From Rhizobium sp. NXC24 (GTDB lineage Bacteria; Pseudomonadota; Alphaproteobacteria; Rhizobiales; Rhizobiaceae): a stretch of 64,000 nt of DNA. Shown here in pieces: positions 44,936-54,710 of this stretch. Position numbers and translations under genes: made by a program. How positions within the stretch are numbered: the stretch's first letter is position 1; the number at the start of each line of letters is the position of its first letter. The stretch is taken from positions 3,200,501 to 3,264,500 of the forward strand of contig NZ_CP024311.1 in the NCBI RefSeq assembly GCF_002944315.1, in the 5' to 3' direction. The notes beneath the pieces are model-generated. The model saw only the letters and a list, made by a program, of their open reading frames with translations. It had not been told where the DNA came from and searched no databases.

Positions 44936-44957
44936 TCACCCACCCCCTTACGAATTC

Positions 44958-45455
44958 TTATGCGGCATGGCCGGCGCGATGCGGATCGAGCGCGACGGTG
45001 TCTTCCCGCGACAGCAAGCGGGCGAGATCGACGATGACGACGAAACCATTCTCCCGGCGCACGACGCCGGCGATGTAGTCGGAACGCCAGCGTACGCCGA
45101 TATCGGGGGCCGCTTCGATCTGGCCATGCCGAAAGGGCGTCACCTCGAAGACGCGGTCGGCGACCAGGCCGAGCGTCAGCACCTTGGCCTCCATCGGAAT
45201 ATCCAGCACCAGCACACGGGTATGCGGGGTCGGAACGGTCTTGGTAAGACCGAGCTTCAGCCGGAGATCGATGGTCGGCACACCCTGCCCACGCACATCG
45301 CGCAGGCCGAGCAGGTAATCCGGTCCGTTGGGGATCTTGAAAGCCTCGGCATAATCGAGGATTTCGCGGACCACTTCGACCGCTACGGCGAAGACTTCCT
45401 CGCCGAGGCTGAAGGTGACGAATTGCGCTTCCAGAGCAGGTGAAGCCATGGTCAT
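44958..45455 (-). CDS. cheW: Chemotaxis coupling protein CheW (second copy in operon)
   Basis: A 165-residue CheW with the two five-stranded barrel halves. The segments [40 protein letters not shown] and [20 protein letters not shown] are typical. It links receptors to CheA. Its start overlaps the stop of the upstream mcp by four bases (ATGA), so it is translationally coupled. It is distinct from the other CheW at 49323-49838, suggesting that each CheW may serve a separate receptor. Confidence 0.93.
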   Translation of the reverse strand: MTMASPALEAQFVTFSLGEEVFAVAVEVVREILDYAEAFKIPNGPDYLLGLRDVRGQGVPTIDLRLKLGLTKTVPTPHTRVLVLDIPMEAKVLTLGLVADRVFEVTPFRHGQIEAAPDIGVRWRSDYIAGVVRRENGFVVIVDLARLLSREDTVALDPHRAGHAA

Positions 45456-47365
45456 GCACTTTCCTTGAATTCGGCGTCGGCATCATCCGGGCCGCCCATG
45501 GAGAGATCGAGGGCAAAGCCCTTGAGACGCGCTTGCTGCGCCTGAACGGAGGCGGGTTTCGGCGCTTTCGCCTGACGAGCGACCGCAGCCGGAGCCCGGT
45601 CGGTCGTCTTGGCCGCAACAACACTGCGCTGGCGATTGGCCGATGTATCGACCTTGAAGAAGGCGATCGAAGCTTGCAGCTCTTCAGCCTGGGCGGCCAG
45701 TTCTTCCGAAGTGGCCGACATTTCTTCCGAGGCACCGGCATTCTGCTGCGTGACCTTGTCGAGCTGCTGGATCGCTTCATTGATCTGGGCGGCACCGATG
45801 TCCTGCTCGCGGCAGGCGGCGCTGATCTCGGAGACGAGTTCGGCGGTCTTGCGGATATCCGGCACCAGACGGCCGAGCATCTCGCCAGCCTCGGCGGCAG
45901 CCTTGACGGTATCGCTCGACATCGAGCTGATCTCGGCAGCAGCCGATTGGCTGCGTTCGGCAAGCTTTCGCACTTCCGAGGCAACGACCGCAAAGCCCTT
46001 GCCATGTTCGCCGGCACGAGCCGCTTCGACGGCCGCGTTCAAAGCGAGCAGATCAGTCTGGCGGGCGATCTCCTGCACGATGCCGATCTTTTCGGCGATC
46101 GTGCGCATGGCGCTGACGGCGCGAGTGACGGCATCGCCGCTTGCTTCCGCATCCCTGGCCGACTGGCGGGCAATCTTTTCCGTTTGGGCGGCATTGTCGG
46201 CGTTCTGCTTGATGTTGGCCGCCATCTGCTCCATCGAAGCCGAAGCCTCTTCAGCCGAAGCCGCCTGCTCGGTAGCACCCTGCGACACCTGCTCCGAGCT
46301 TGCCGAAAGCTGCTGGCTGCCCGAGGAGACGTTGTCAGCCGCACCCAGCGCATCGGCAACCACGCCGCGCAGACGTTCAACCATCTGCTCCAGCGCCAGG
46401 CCGAGCACATCCTTGTCGGAAAGCGGTTTCGGCGTCACCGTCAGGTCTCCGTCGGAAATCTGCGTGGCAATATCGGAGGTGGTGCGCAGGTTGGCGACCA
46501 TGCTCTGCATTGCCAGACCGAGAACGTCCTTGTCGGAGAGCGGCTTCACGGCAACGGAAAGATCGCCCATGGCGATGCGGTCCGCCACGCCTGCGGTGAT
46601 GCGCAAGTTCGATGTCATGACATTGACGGTATCGATCAGATCCTTGATCTCATCATTCGTCTTGACTTCGACCTTCTGATCAAGGTCGCCGAGCGCCACC
46701 GCCTTGGCGATGTTGGACACCTTGGTCAGGCCGCGATTGATCCCGAGCGTAATCCAGAAGGCGGCGCTTAATGCAATGATCAACGCGACGGCGGAGGCGA
46801 TCGCCAGGATCATCAGCGTGTCTTCATAGAGAAGGTCGCCGCCCGCGTCCGTGGCCGCCAACTCCTTTTTCTGGATGTCGACCAGCTTGTTGATCACGTC
46901 GGTCATCTGATTGTTCAGGTCGCTCAGCTCGCCGTCCGAAAGCGCCTCGGCGCCGGCGTGATCGCCCTTGGCCTCGAGGGCCTGCAAGTCGGTGGAACGC
47001 TGGCGGAAGGTCTGGCCAAGCGATATCAATTTCTCCCAAAGCGGCTTGCCTTCCGCCGCCGAGGCAGCGAGACCCTCCTGGGCTTGTGAGAACATGGTGT
47101 CCAGATGAGTGCTGGACTCCTTATAAAAGGCGGTTTCCGCCTCACCGCTGGATATGAGCGCATCTTTCTGCGCACGAACGGCTTCAACTGCGGCAATGTT
47201 GGCGTCGAGCGCCAGTTGCAACCGTTTGACCGGTCCCTCGGTCATCTCGTTGCTGGCGTCGTTGAGGTGACCGAGACTGATGCTGCCGTAGACCGCTATG
47301 CCAATCAAAAGCAGCGTCATGGTGCCGAAGGCGAGGCCTAATTTCAGTTTGATGGAAAAGCGCAT
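45452..47365 (-). CDS. Methyl-accepting chemotaxis protein with three HAMP units
   Basis: A 637-residue receptor. A membrane helix (residues 10-32) and a periplasmic 4-helix-bundle sensor (about 35-185) are followed by a second helix ([20 protein letters not shown]). Then come three HAMP units in series: [56 protein letters not shown]. The signalling domain has the hairpin [20 protein letters not shown] and [18 protein letters not shown]. The C-terminus ends [15 protein letters not shown], not a xWxxF pentapeptide. The signalling half is nearly identical in DNA to that of the next receptor (47585-49285). Confidence 0.94.
   Translation of the reverse strand: MRFSIKLKLGLAFGTMTLLLIGIAVYGSISLGHLNDASNEMTEGPVKRLQLALDANIAAVEAVRAQKDALISSGEAETAFYKESSTHLDTMFSQAQEGLAASAAEGKPLWEKLISLGQTFRQRSTDLQALEAKGDHAGAEALSDGELSDLNNQMTDVINKLVDIQKKELAATDAGGDLLYEDTLMILAIASAVALIIALSAAFWITLGINRGLTKVSNIAKAVALGDLDQKVEVKTNDEIKDLIDTVNVMTSNLRITAGVADRIAMGDLSVAVKPLSDKDVLGLAMQSMVANLRTTSDIATQISDGDLTVTPKPLSDKDVLGLALEQMVERLRGVVADALGAADNVSSGSQQLSASSEQVSQGATEQAASAEEASASMEQMAANIKQNADNAAQTEKIARQSARDAEASGDAVTRAVSAMRTIAEKIGIVQEIARQTDLLALNAAVEAARAGEHGKGFAVVASEVRKLAERSQSAAAEISSMSSDTVKAAAEAGEMLGRLVPDIRKTAELVSEISAACREQDIGAAQINEAIQQLDKVTQQNAGASEEMSATSEELAAQAEELQASIAFFKVDTSANRQRSVVAAKTTDRAPAAVARQAKAPKPASVQAQQARLKGFALDLSMGGPDDADAEFKESA
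45645..46378 (-). repeat. Signalling-domain repeat, copy 1
   Basis: This 733-bp-spanning segment of the first receptor is nearly identical to 47796-48529 in the second, with only scattered, mostly synonymous changes, while the sensor halves are unrelated. This indicates a recent duplication or ongoing gene conversion. Confidence 0.85.
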
Positions 47366-47584
47366 GTCCTATCCCCAGAGATAAAGAGGCAAATGAGTAT
47401 TGCGGAACGGCGTCACCGTTTGACAGCGTCGTACCGATAAAGAGAGCCGTCGAACCGGGGAAAGCGATCCATTCACCTCCCCGTCACCGGACATCTCAAG
47501 AACCACGACGCCAACGCATACACACGTTGGGGATATCAGAACGCCGGGACCATGACGGTCCTGGCGGGAGTCATCGGGAAGCGC

Positions 47585-49285
47585 TCAGGCGCTTTCGCGG
47601 AAATCCGCGTCGCCGGCATCCGGGCCGCCCATGGAAAGATCGAGGGCAAAACCCTTGGCCCGGGCCTGCTGGGCAGCGACGGTCTGCACGGAATTTACCG
47701 CGGCAGACGTGGCACGGCGGTTGGCAGCCGGCGCAGCGGCAGCCTTGTGACCGACCTTGGTGGGCAACTTCCTGGCCGTGACTTTGCTGCCTGCCGTATC
47801 GACCTTGAAGAAGGCAATAGAGGCCTGCAGCTCTTCAGCCTGCGCTGCCAGCTCTTCCGAAGTGGCCGACATCTCTTCCGAGGCACCGGCATTCTGCTGC
47901 GTCACCTTGTCGAGCTGCTGGATCGCTTCGTTGATCTGGGCGGCACCGATGTCCTGCTCGCGGCAGGCGGCGCTGATCTCGGAGACGAGTTCGGCGGTCT
48001 TGCGGATATCCGGCACCAGACGGCCGAGCATCTCGCCGGCTTCCGCGGCAGCCTTGACGGTATCGCTCGACATCGAGCTGATCTCGGCAGCAGCCGATTG
48101 GCTGCGTTCGGCAAGCTTGCGCACTTCCGAGGCGACAACCGCAAAGCCCTTGCCATGTTCGCCGGCACGAGCCGCTTCGACGGCCGCGTTCAAAGCGAGC
48201 AGATCGGTCTGGCGGGCGATCTCCTGCACGATGCCGATCTTCTCGGCGATCGTCCGCATGGCGCTGACGGCGCGAGTGACGGCATCGCCGCTTGCTTCCG
48301 CATCCCTGGCCGACTGACGGGCAATCTTTTCCGTTTGGGCGGCATTGTCGGCGTTCTGCTTGATGTTGGCCGCCATCTGCTCCATCGAAGCTGAGGCCTC
48401 TTCGGCCGAGGCCGCCTGCTCGGTTGCGCCTTGAGACACCTGCTCCGAGCTTGCCGAAAGCTGCTGGCTGCCCGAGGAGACGTTGTCCGCCGCACCCAGC
48501 GCATCGGCAACCACGCCGCGCAGACGTTCGATCATGACATTGACGTTGCCGAGCAATGCGCCGATTTCGTCGTGATTGGTGATTTCCGCCGTCTTGGTCA
48601 GATCGCCCTCGGCAACTTCTCGAACGACGGTATTGGCGCGGGCGAGACCCTTGCTGATCGTGTTTGCGATCCAAAACGCGGTCACGGCTGCAATCAGCAG
48701 CGCTACACCTGCGGCAACGAGCATCGTCAGGCGGGTGCCGGCATATTGCACATCGGCGCCGTCGTCCGCTTCCTTCATTTTCTGCTTCTCGGTGGCGAGC
48801 AGAGCTTCGAGAGCCTTGTCGATCTCGTTGGCGGCCCGGCGGGCATCGGTAACGGAGATGTTGCTTGCGCCTTCCTTGTCGCCTGCCTTCAGCAGTTGCC
48901 GAATCTGGTCGTCGGCCTGGATGAACTTCGCTGCGATGGCTTCGACGGAGTCCCAATGAGCGCGGCTTTCTTCGGTAGCGACCTTGTCCACGGCCGCCAA
49001 AGTGTCGGCAAGCTGCTTGCGTGCCACGTCGCCGGTAGCGAGCGCAGCCTTGGCTTCATCGTCGCTGTGGGCCGCAAGAAGGTTCTTCTGCTGACGGATG
49101 ACCTGGAGCTGGGAGATGTTGACCTGCTGTGTCAACTCCAGTCGCTCCACGGGGCCTTCGAGCACGTTGCTGATGGTGTCGTTGAAAGCGCTAAGGCTCA
49201 TGAGGCCGTAGCCGGCCGTGCCTATCAGCATGAGGATGATGAAGGCGAACGCCCCCACCAGCTTGGCTTTTATCGTTAGACGCAT
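47585..49285 (-). CDS. Methyl-accepting chemotaxis protein with a single HAMP
   Basis: A 566-residue receptor starting at ATG 49285 with GGAAG upstream; a much longer frame to 49492 is not needed. The order is membrane helix ([20 protein letters not shown]), 4-helix-bundle sensor, second membrane helix ([20 protein letters not shown]), one HAMP ([20 protein letters not shown]) and the signalling domain. The end is [15 protein letters not shown], nearly the same as in the other receptor. It lies 37 bp after cheW. A 219-bp gap with a GGACC/GGTCC hairpin separates it from the second mcp. Confidence 0.94.
   Translation of the reverse strand: MRLTIKAKLVGAFAFIILMLIGTAGYGLMSLSAFNDTISNVLEGPVERLELTQQVNISQLQVIRQQKNLLAAHSDDEAKAALATGDVARKQLADTLAAVDKVATEESRAHWDSVEAIAAKFIQADDQIRQLLKAGDKEGASNISVTDARRAANEIDKALEALLATEKQKMKEADDGADVQYAGTRLTMLVAAGVALLIAAVTAFWIANTISKGLARANTVVREVAEGDLTKTAEITNHDEIGALLGNVNVMIERLRGVVADALGAADNVSSGSQQLSASSEQVSQGATEQAASAEEASASMEQMAANIKQNADNAAQTEKIARQSARDAEASGDAVTRAVSAMRTIAEKIGIVQEIARQTDLLALNAAVEAARAGEHGKGFAVVASEVRKLAERSQSAAAEISSMSSDTVKAAAEAGEMLGRLVPDIRKTAELVSEISAACREQDIGAAQINEAIQQLDKVTQQNAGASEEMSATSEELAAQAEELQASIAFFKVDTAGSKVTARKLPTKVGHKAAAAPAANRRATSAAVNSVQTVAAQQARAKGFALDLSMGGPDAGDADFRESA
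47796..48529 (-). repeat. Signalling-domain repeat, copy 2
   Basis: Partner of 45645-46378. Both copies share the same boundaries, from the HAMP end ([12 protein letters not shown]) to the FFKVDT segment. Confidence 0.85.
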
Positions 49286-49322
49286 AGTCTTGCTTCCCTC
49301 GAAAATTCGGCCGCGGCAATGT

Positions 49323-49838
49323 TCAGGCGGAAAGCGCCTTGTTTCGCCGGGCGGAAAAAATCGCCTGCAGATTGGGGAGAATGATGAATTCCCCTCCGCG
49401 CTTGACCAGGCAGTTGATGTAGTCGGGACGCCAACGCATCCCCACGCTAGGCGGTGCTTCACTGGAAGCTTTTGCAAGTGTGGTGACTTCATTCACCTTG
49501 TCGGTCCGCAGACCCACGAGCGTGGGTTCATCCTGCAGGTCAAGTTCGATAACGATGATACGGCTATCGATAGTCGCTTCCGCCGCTTCCATGCCGAAAG
49601 CGAGACGGAGATCGGCAAGGGGGATCACCTTGCCGCGAAAGTTGATGACGCTGCCCACGAAGGGCTGGCTGCCGGGAACGGCGGTTTCCGGCAGAATGTC
49701 CAGGATTTCCTGAACCATGACCGCCTCGAGGGCGAAGGTTTCACCGGCAAGATCGAAGGTCAGAACTTCGACCTCGCCGTTTTCATTCCAATGAGTGCCA
49801 TTCCAGAGATTGTCGGATTTCCTGGCTTTTCCGCTCAT
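49323..49838 (-). CDS. cheW: Chemotaxis coupling protein CheW (first copy in operon)
   Basis: A 171-residue Che[41 protein letters not shown] and [20 protein letters not shown] mark the two barrels. Its ATG overlaps the cheA stop by four bases (ATGA), so the two are translationally coupled. It physically joins CheA to the receptors. The second CheW at 44958-45455 follows the other receptor. Confidence 0.93.
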   Translation of the reverse strand: MSGKARKSDNLWNGTHWNENGEVEVLTFDLAGETFALEAVMVQEILDILPETAVPGSQPFVGSVINFRGKVIPLADLRLAFGMEAAEATIDSRIIVIELDLQDEPTLVGLRTDKVNEVTTLAKASSEAPPSVGMRWRPDYINCLVKRGGEFIILPNLQAIFSARRNKALSA

Positions 49839-51871
49839 CCCGCTGCACGCAGATGCGCCTCCTGTTGCTGGCCGGCCGCGACCAGATGCACGACATCGAG
49901 AATGAGGGCGACGCTGCCGTCACCAAGGATCGTAGCCCCGGAGAAATGCGCGACGTCATTGTGCAGCTTCGACATAGATTTGATCACCGTCTGGTGGTCG
50001 CCGATGATCTGATCGACCACCAGGCCAACCCGCTCAGTCCCGGTCGAGATAACGACGACCTTCTGATGCACATCCGGCTTGGTGCCGGTGCGGAATACGT
50101 CCCGCAACCGCAGGAAAGGCACCAGGCTGTCGCGCAGCGAAATGAAACTGCGGCCACGCGAGCGCAGGTCCTCTTCCAGCGACAATTCCAGGCATTCCTC
50201 AACCGCCGACAGCGGAATGACGTAGCGCCCGGCGCCGACGCGCACGAGCAGACCGTCGATGATGGCGAGCGTCAGCGGAATGCGCAACGATACATCGGAC
50301 CCCTGCCCCGGCAGGCTGACGATATCGATGGTGCCGCGTAGCGTTTCCACCGTCTGCTTCACCACATCCATGCCGACGCCGCGGCCGGAAAGATTGGTGA
50401 TCTGCGCCGCCGTCGAAAATCCGGGCGCGAAGATGAGCTGCAGGAGCTCGGCATCGCTGAGCTGCTGACCCGGCTGGATCAACCCGGACGATTCCGCCTT
50501 GGCGCGAACGCGCCCACGATTGATGCCACGGCCGTCGTCCTTGATCGAGATGATAACCTCGCCGCCCGATTGCCGGGCCGACAATATAATAGTTCCAGCT
50601 TCGGCCTTACCGGCAGCAAGACGCTCTTCCGGCGGCTCAAGGCCATGATCGATGGAATTGCGCACCAGATGCACCAGCGGGTCGGCAAGCCGCTCGATTA
50701 CGGTCTTGTCGACCTCCGTCGTCTCGCCTTCGGTGACGAGCTCGATGACCTTGCCAGTCTCTCGCGCCAGATCATGCACCAGGCGGCGGAAACGGTTGAA
50801 GAGGCTTGCGACCGGCACCATGCGCAGCACCATCATCGTATCGCGCAACTCGCCGGACAAGCGCTCAATCTCTTCCGATACCGATCTCAGCCCGATATCG
50901 GCGCTGGCACTGGCCAACTGGCTTAGGCGCGATTGTGCGATGACCAGTTCGCCGACACGGTCCATAAGTTCATCGAGACGCAAAGCCGGAACGCGAACGC
51001 TTTCGGCAGCCTTTGCCTGTCGCTGGTCGGCAACCGGCGCCGCAGGTGCCGCCACTTCCCGTTTGACCGGGACAATTTCGGCAGCGGCCGGCGCGGCAGG
51101 AGCAACGACCGCCTGCGGGGCAGCCGAAACGGCGGGCTCATCCGGCGTTGCAGCAACTGCATGGCCATCGATTTCCTCGACATCAAGCTGCATGTCGTCC
51201 ATGACGAAGATGAAAACATCGTCGATGGCCGACCGCGGCTGCTCGGTCGTAACAGTGACATCCCAGGAAAGATGCAATTCCGTAGGCACCAGCGCGCTCA
51301 GCGGCGGAATGGCCGAGGTGTTGGCGAGGATGCGGCATTCGCCGAGATCGCGCAGCTCATCCAGCAACCCTAGCGGATTGGTGCCGTTGATCATCGCGTT
51401 CTGTGGCAGGCTGAAACGAATGCGCCAGGTCTTTCGCTTGTCCGTCACAACAGGCGCAGTCACGGCGACGGCCTGAACCGGCTTTGCAGCATCGCCGGCG
51501 CCGCCGACTGCTGCATGCAATTGCGCCAGAAGACGTTGGCTGGTGGCTTCGTGATTGCCGTTGGGATCGTCGACGAGGGCGCGCATATGGTCCTGCGCGT
51601 CGAGAACGGCGGCGACGAGCTCGGCCGTTGCCGGCGCCTGGCCCTTACGGACGCGGTCGAAGGCGGTTTCGCAATGATGGGTGAAGCCGGCGAGCGCATC
51701 GAAGCCGAACATGGAGCCCGAACCCTTCAGTGTATGAAGGCCCCGGAACACGGCATCGATCAAAGCCTTGTCATCGAGCTGATGCGTGAGATCCAAAAGG
51801 CCTGCCTCGATCTGCTCCAGGCATTCTGCAGCCTCGGTACGGAAGACAGCAATTGGATCGAGCGAGTTCAT
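49835..51871 (-). CDS. cheA: Chemotaxis histidine kinase CheA
   Basis: A 678-residue CheA. The HPt domain holds His46 in FRGLHTLKGSGSMFGF. A variable P2-like and Ala/Pro-rich linker follows (about 150-280), then dimerisation helices (LRLDELMDRVGELVIAQSRL). The catalytic domain has the N-box VHLVRNSIDHGLEPPEE, G1 IKDDGRGINRGRVR and G2 LSGRGVGMDVVKQTVETLRG. The C-terminal CheW-like domain ends the protein. It phosphorylates CheY and CheB. Stop and start codons overlap with both neighbours. Confidence 0.96.
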   Translation of the reverse strand: MNSLDPIAVFRTEAAECLEQIEAGLLDLTHQLDDKALIDAVFRGLHTLKGSGSMFGFDALAGFTHHCETAFDRVRKGQAPATAELVAAVLDAQDHMRALVDDPNGNHEATSQRLLAQLHAAVGGAGDAAKPVQAVAVTAPVVTDKRKTWRIRFSLPQNAMINGTNPLGLLDELRDLGECRILANTSAIPPLSALVPTELHLSWDVTVTTEQPRSAIDDVFIFVMDDMQLDVEEIDGHAVAATPDEPAVSAAPQAVVAPAAPAAAEIVPVKREVAAPAAPVADQRQAKAAESVRVPALRLDELMDRVGELVIAQSRLSQLASASADIGLRSVSEEIERLSGELRDTMMVLRMVPVASLFNRFRRLVHDLARETGKVIELVTEGETTEVDKTVIERLADPLVHLVRNSIDHGLEPPEERLAAGKAEAGTIILSARQSGGEVIISIKDDGRGINRGRVRAKAESSGLIQPGQQLSDAELLQLIFAPGFSTAAQITNLSGRGVGMDVVKQTVETLRGTIDIVSLPGQGSDVSLRIPLTLAIIDGLLVRVGAGRYVIPLSAVEECLELSLEEDLRSRGRSFISLRDSLVPFLRLRDVFRTGTKPDVHQKVVVISTGTERVGLVVDQIIGDHQTVIKSMSKLHNDVAHFSGATILGDGSVALILDVVHLVAAGQQQEAHLRAAG

Positions 51872-52236
51872 CTGCCCAGCACTTTCTTGGTGATTTTGAC
51901 GAGATTTTCCGGATCGAAAGGCTTGGTCAGCCAGCCGGTGGCGCCGGCGGCCTTGGCGCGCGCCTTGAGATCAGCATCGGATTCCGTCGTCAGGAAGATG
52001 ATCGGAACGCCCATGTGAGCCGGCAGCTTGCGCAGCTCCTCGATCATGGTCAGTCCGTCCATGACGGGCATGTTGAGATCGGTCACGATGAGATCGAAGT
52101 GCCCGGCCTTGGCCTTATCCAGGCCTTCGGCACCATTCTCCGCCTCGGTGACCTCGTAACCGGCATTGGTCAGCGTCACCTTGGTCGTCAGACGGATGCT
52201 GGCGGAATCATCGACAGTCAAAATCTTCGCACTCAT
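51868..52236 (-). CDS. cheY: Single-domain response regulator CheY
   Basis: A 122-residue receiver. The acidic pair is in ILTVDDSASIR (Asp9, Asp10), the phosphoacceptor is Asp53 in LIVTDLNMPVMDGLTM, with the Thr in IIFLTTESDADL and the Lys in TGWLTKPFDPE. It has no output domain, so it acts as the diffusible signal of this system. It overlaps STAS upstream and cheA downstream by four bases each. Rhizobia usually have more than one CheY, so this one need not act on the flagellar motor. Confidence 0.94.
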   Translation of the reverse strand: MSAKILTVDDSASIRLTTKVTLTNAGYEVTEAENGAEGLDKAKAGHFDLIVTDLNMPVMDGLTMIEELRKLPAHMGVPIIFLTTESDADLKARAKAAGATGWLTKPFDPENLVKITKKVLGR

Positions 52237-52556
52237 GAATGTACCTCTTTATGGAGCCAGAATTGCGCATCCTCCGCCGTAAAGGCGTCGACGAACCCGC
52301 CCCTCTGCAAGACTTTCAAAACAGAACCGCTAGCCGGCGAAGAAAGACGAAGTGTTTTGTCGGAGGCCTTCGCCTCCATCCTTGCCGACTCGACCAATTG
52401 CACGAAGCTCAAATCGGCTTCCGCATCGTCGGCGACTTCGAGGACAAGCATTTTGCCGTCCCGAAGCTTCAAAGTCATACTTTGATAAATTTCGGAAATG
52501 TTCCTGATGCTTAGGATATTCGGCAGGGAAATAGATTCGGAATATTTATCATCCAT
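52233..52556 (-). CDS. STAS domain protein, first gene of the che operon
   Basis: A 107-residue protein with a single STAS domain, related to anti-sigma-factor antagonists. MLVLEVADDAEADLSFVQLV includes the conserved D-x-S position, which in such proteins may be phosphorylated. I chose ATG 52556, though no clear ribosome site is visible; TTG 52595 would add 13 residues. A STAS gene preceding cheY-cheA is typical of some non-flagellar chemosensory clusters. Its stop overlaps the cheY start. Confidence 0.8.
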   Translation of the reverse strand: MDDKYSESISLPNILSIRNISEIYQSMTLKLRDGKMLVLEVADDAEADLSFVQLVESARMEAKASDKTLRLSSPASGSVLKVLQRGGFVDAFTAEDAQFWLHKEVHS

Positions 52557-52899
52557 TTCAAATCTGGCCCCGCTACCAAACGAATACTTGAGCAATAACT
52601 ATTGAATCTCATGTCAGCCTTAAGAGGGAGTAAACACAGGTTGTATAATTCGTCGTTTCAGGGGATGTGAATTCTCACCTGGCATAAATGACCACTCAAA
52701 TTTTACGATGAAAATATGATTGGGATTCAGGCGGTTAAATCGAATAGATCAAAACACGCACTTTCCGGTGAGTGAATATTAACGCTGCCGGGGAAAGTCT
52801 GGCATGCAACGCCCACGAGTCCGGAGAATTTACCGGAATTTTCCATCCCACATTTAAGAGTTGAGTCAAACAGGCCTTTTTCCAAGTAAAGGGACAGAC
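52557..52899. promoter_or_regulatory. Divergent intergenic region of the che operon
   Basis: These 343 bp separate the leftward che operon from the rightward MCP-like gene and must hold both promoters. They are AT-rich with a TATAAT-like box at 52644-52649, but no matching -35 or clear palindrome was found. Confidence 0.4.
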
Positions 52900-54651
52900 A
52901 TGACATACGCAACAGCGCTGGCACGCCGCATCGATCGCCAACGGGGATTCCCGCAGGCCATGGATGTCAGCCGCACCCTGGAAGCGGCGCGCAGCGAGGT
53001 TGAGAAACGCTTTCTCGACGGCGGCGCTGTTCTCCTGTCTGTCATGGAGGTTCTGAACCAACTCCTGTCATCCCTCGACAGGTTGACCAAGGCGCTCGAC
53101 AGCGATGGCGCCAGCGACACCACCACCGATCTGTTGCAGACGGTGAGCGGCCTGTCCGACCTGCCCGGACTTGAGGTCAGGCGTCAGCAGAATTTCGCCG
53201 TTCTGGCTGAGGCCGGCACCAAGCTGCATGCCCATGTCACCGATATGCAGGAGACCATGCGTTACCTGCGTACCTTCGCCGTCACGGTGAAGATCACCGG
53301 TGCGGGCATTGCCGAATTTGCCGGTTTTGCCGAGGAAATTCTGGAGCGCATTCACTCCGGCACCGATGAAGTCAACACCTTCGCCCAGCAGCTCGGCGCC
53401 CTCGAACGCGAGTTGAAGGTCGCCATGGGCTTTGGCGCCACCACCGCGAAGGCCTATGACCGCAACGTTCCGCAAGTGGTGGCAGCACTGGAAAAGGATG
53501 CCCGCACCATCGCTGCTCACCGTAAAGAACTCGCTGTGATCGCCGCTGAAGTTGGCGCTATCGCCCGCGGCGTGCAAAGCAAGGTCGCGACCACCCTTTC
53601 GGCTCTGCAAATCGGCGACATTACCCGCCAGCGCATCGAGCACATACAAAGCGCCTTTGCTTTTCTGGAAGAATTTCTCGCAAGCGGCGAGGGCAGCAAG
53701 CTCGATACCGATGCCCGCCAGCGGCTCGAAAATGTCATTCATCACCTGACGGCGGCACAAATGCGCGACATGGTCACGGACTTCCAGCGGGAGTCCGGTA
53801 GCGTCGTCAAGACGATCGCCAGCTTCAGCCATGACACGCAGGAAATCCTGAAGCTGCGCGACGCCATGAAGCCCGACGGCAGAAGCGGCGACGGCAATGT
53901 GCTGCGCGCACTGGAACAGAGCGTCTCCGCCGCCCACACGATCGTCAAACAGGTCGAAACAGCCCGCATTCAGGCCGACGGCATCAGCCAGTCGACGCTC
54001 GGCACGGCCTCGAACCTGTTGCACCGCATCGAGACCATCCGCGCCGTCAAGACCGACATCCACTACATGGCGCTCAACACCAATCTGCGCTGCAGCCGCA
54101 TGGGCGAAGAAGGTCGTTCGATCAACGTCGTCACCGCCGAACTACGTATCTTTGCGGCAAAGCTCGATGAATCCGCTGACGCGATCGTCTCCGGCCTCGC
54201 ATCTCTCGAAACAGCAGCCGGCCACGTCGCCTCGGGCCAGGAGGCCTCAGACTATCGATTGGACGAGAGGCTGATCTCGGCCGTCGACACCATCCGCGCC
54301 GCCGCCAACATCATGGATGGCGAGTTGGAAACCCTCTCGGCGCATGGCCGTGAAGTGGCAAACAAGATTATGCTGTCTATCGGCAAGCTCGACTTCCAGC
54401 GCGACCTCGGCGAAACCTTGGCAAATTGTGCCGATACGCTCGAAGACATGGCCGGCAGCGATATGGCCGATGCCAGCGATTTGGAAGAAATCATCGCGCC
54501 GCTCAGCGCCCGCATCTTTAAGACCTACACGATGGCGCAGGAACGCAACGTCCATCGCGATATCATCGCCATGGACGTTAGAGCGGCACCGATTGCGGCA
54601 GCGCCGGTCAAATCAGACGACGAAGATCTTTTCGCGGATGCTTTGTTCTAG
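52900..54651 (+). CDS. Cytoplasmic helical protein with a degenerate MCP-type hairpin
   Basis: A 583-residue protein without membrane helices or signal peptide. It is almost entirely helical. Around residues 385-425 the sequence TDIHYMALNTNLRCSRMGEE, followed by GRSINVVTAELRIFA, aligns with the receptor tip [20 protein letters not shown]...[12 protein letters not shown] of the neighbouring MCPs, but the conserved E-A-A-R residues are altered. AAAGGGA precedes ATG 52900. Being divergent from the che operon, it probably serves that system as a soluble receptor, scaffold or phosphatase-like regulator. The role is inferred. Confidence 0.65.
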   Translation: MTYATALARRIDRQRGFPQAMDVSRTLEAARSEVEKRFLDGGAVLLSVMEVLNQLLSSLDRLTKALDSDGASDTTTDLLQTVSGLSDLPGLEVRRQQNFAVLAEAGTKLHAHVTDMQETMRYLRTFAVTVKITGAGIAEFAGFAEEILERIHSGTDEVNTFAQQLGALERELKVAMGFGATTAKAYDRNVPQVVAALEKDARTIAAHRKELAVIAAEVGAIARGVQSKVATTLSALQIGDITRQRIEHIQSAFAFLEEFLASGEGSKLDTDARQRLENVIHHLTAAQMRDMVTDFQRESGSVVKTIASFSHDTQEILKLRDAMKPDGRSGDGNVLRALEQSVSAAHTIVKQVETARIQADGISQSTLGTASNLLHRIETIRAVKTDIHYMALNTNLRCSRMGEEGRSINVVTAELRIFAAKLDESADAIVSGLASLETAAGHVASGQEASDYRLDERLISAVDTIRAAANIMDGELETLSAHGREVANKIMLSIGKLDFQRDLGETLANCADTLEDMAGSDMADASDLEEIIAPLSARIFKTYTMAQERNVHRDIIAMDVRAAPIAAAPVKSDDEDLFADALF

Positions 54652-54710
54652 CGGGATTGGCTTTCACGTAGAGCGCCATACGTTCAAATAAACGCTGCGC
54701 GCTTTAAGCA

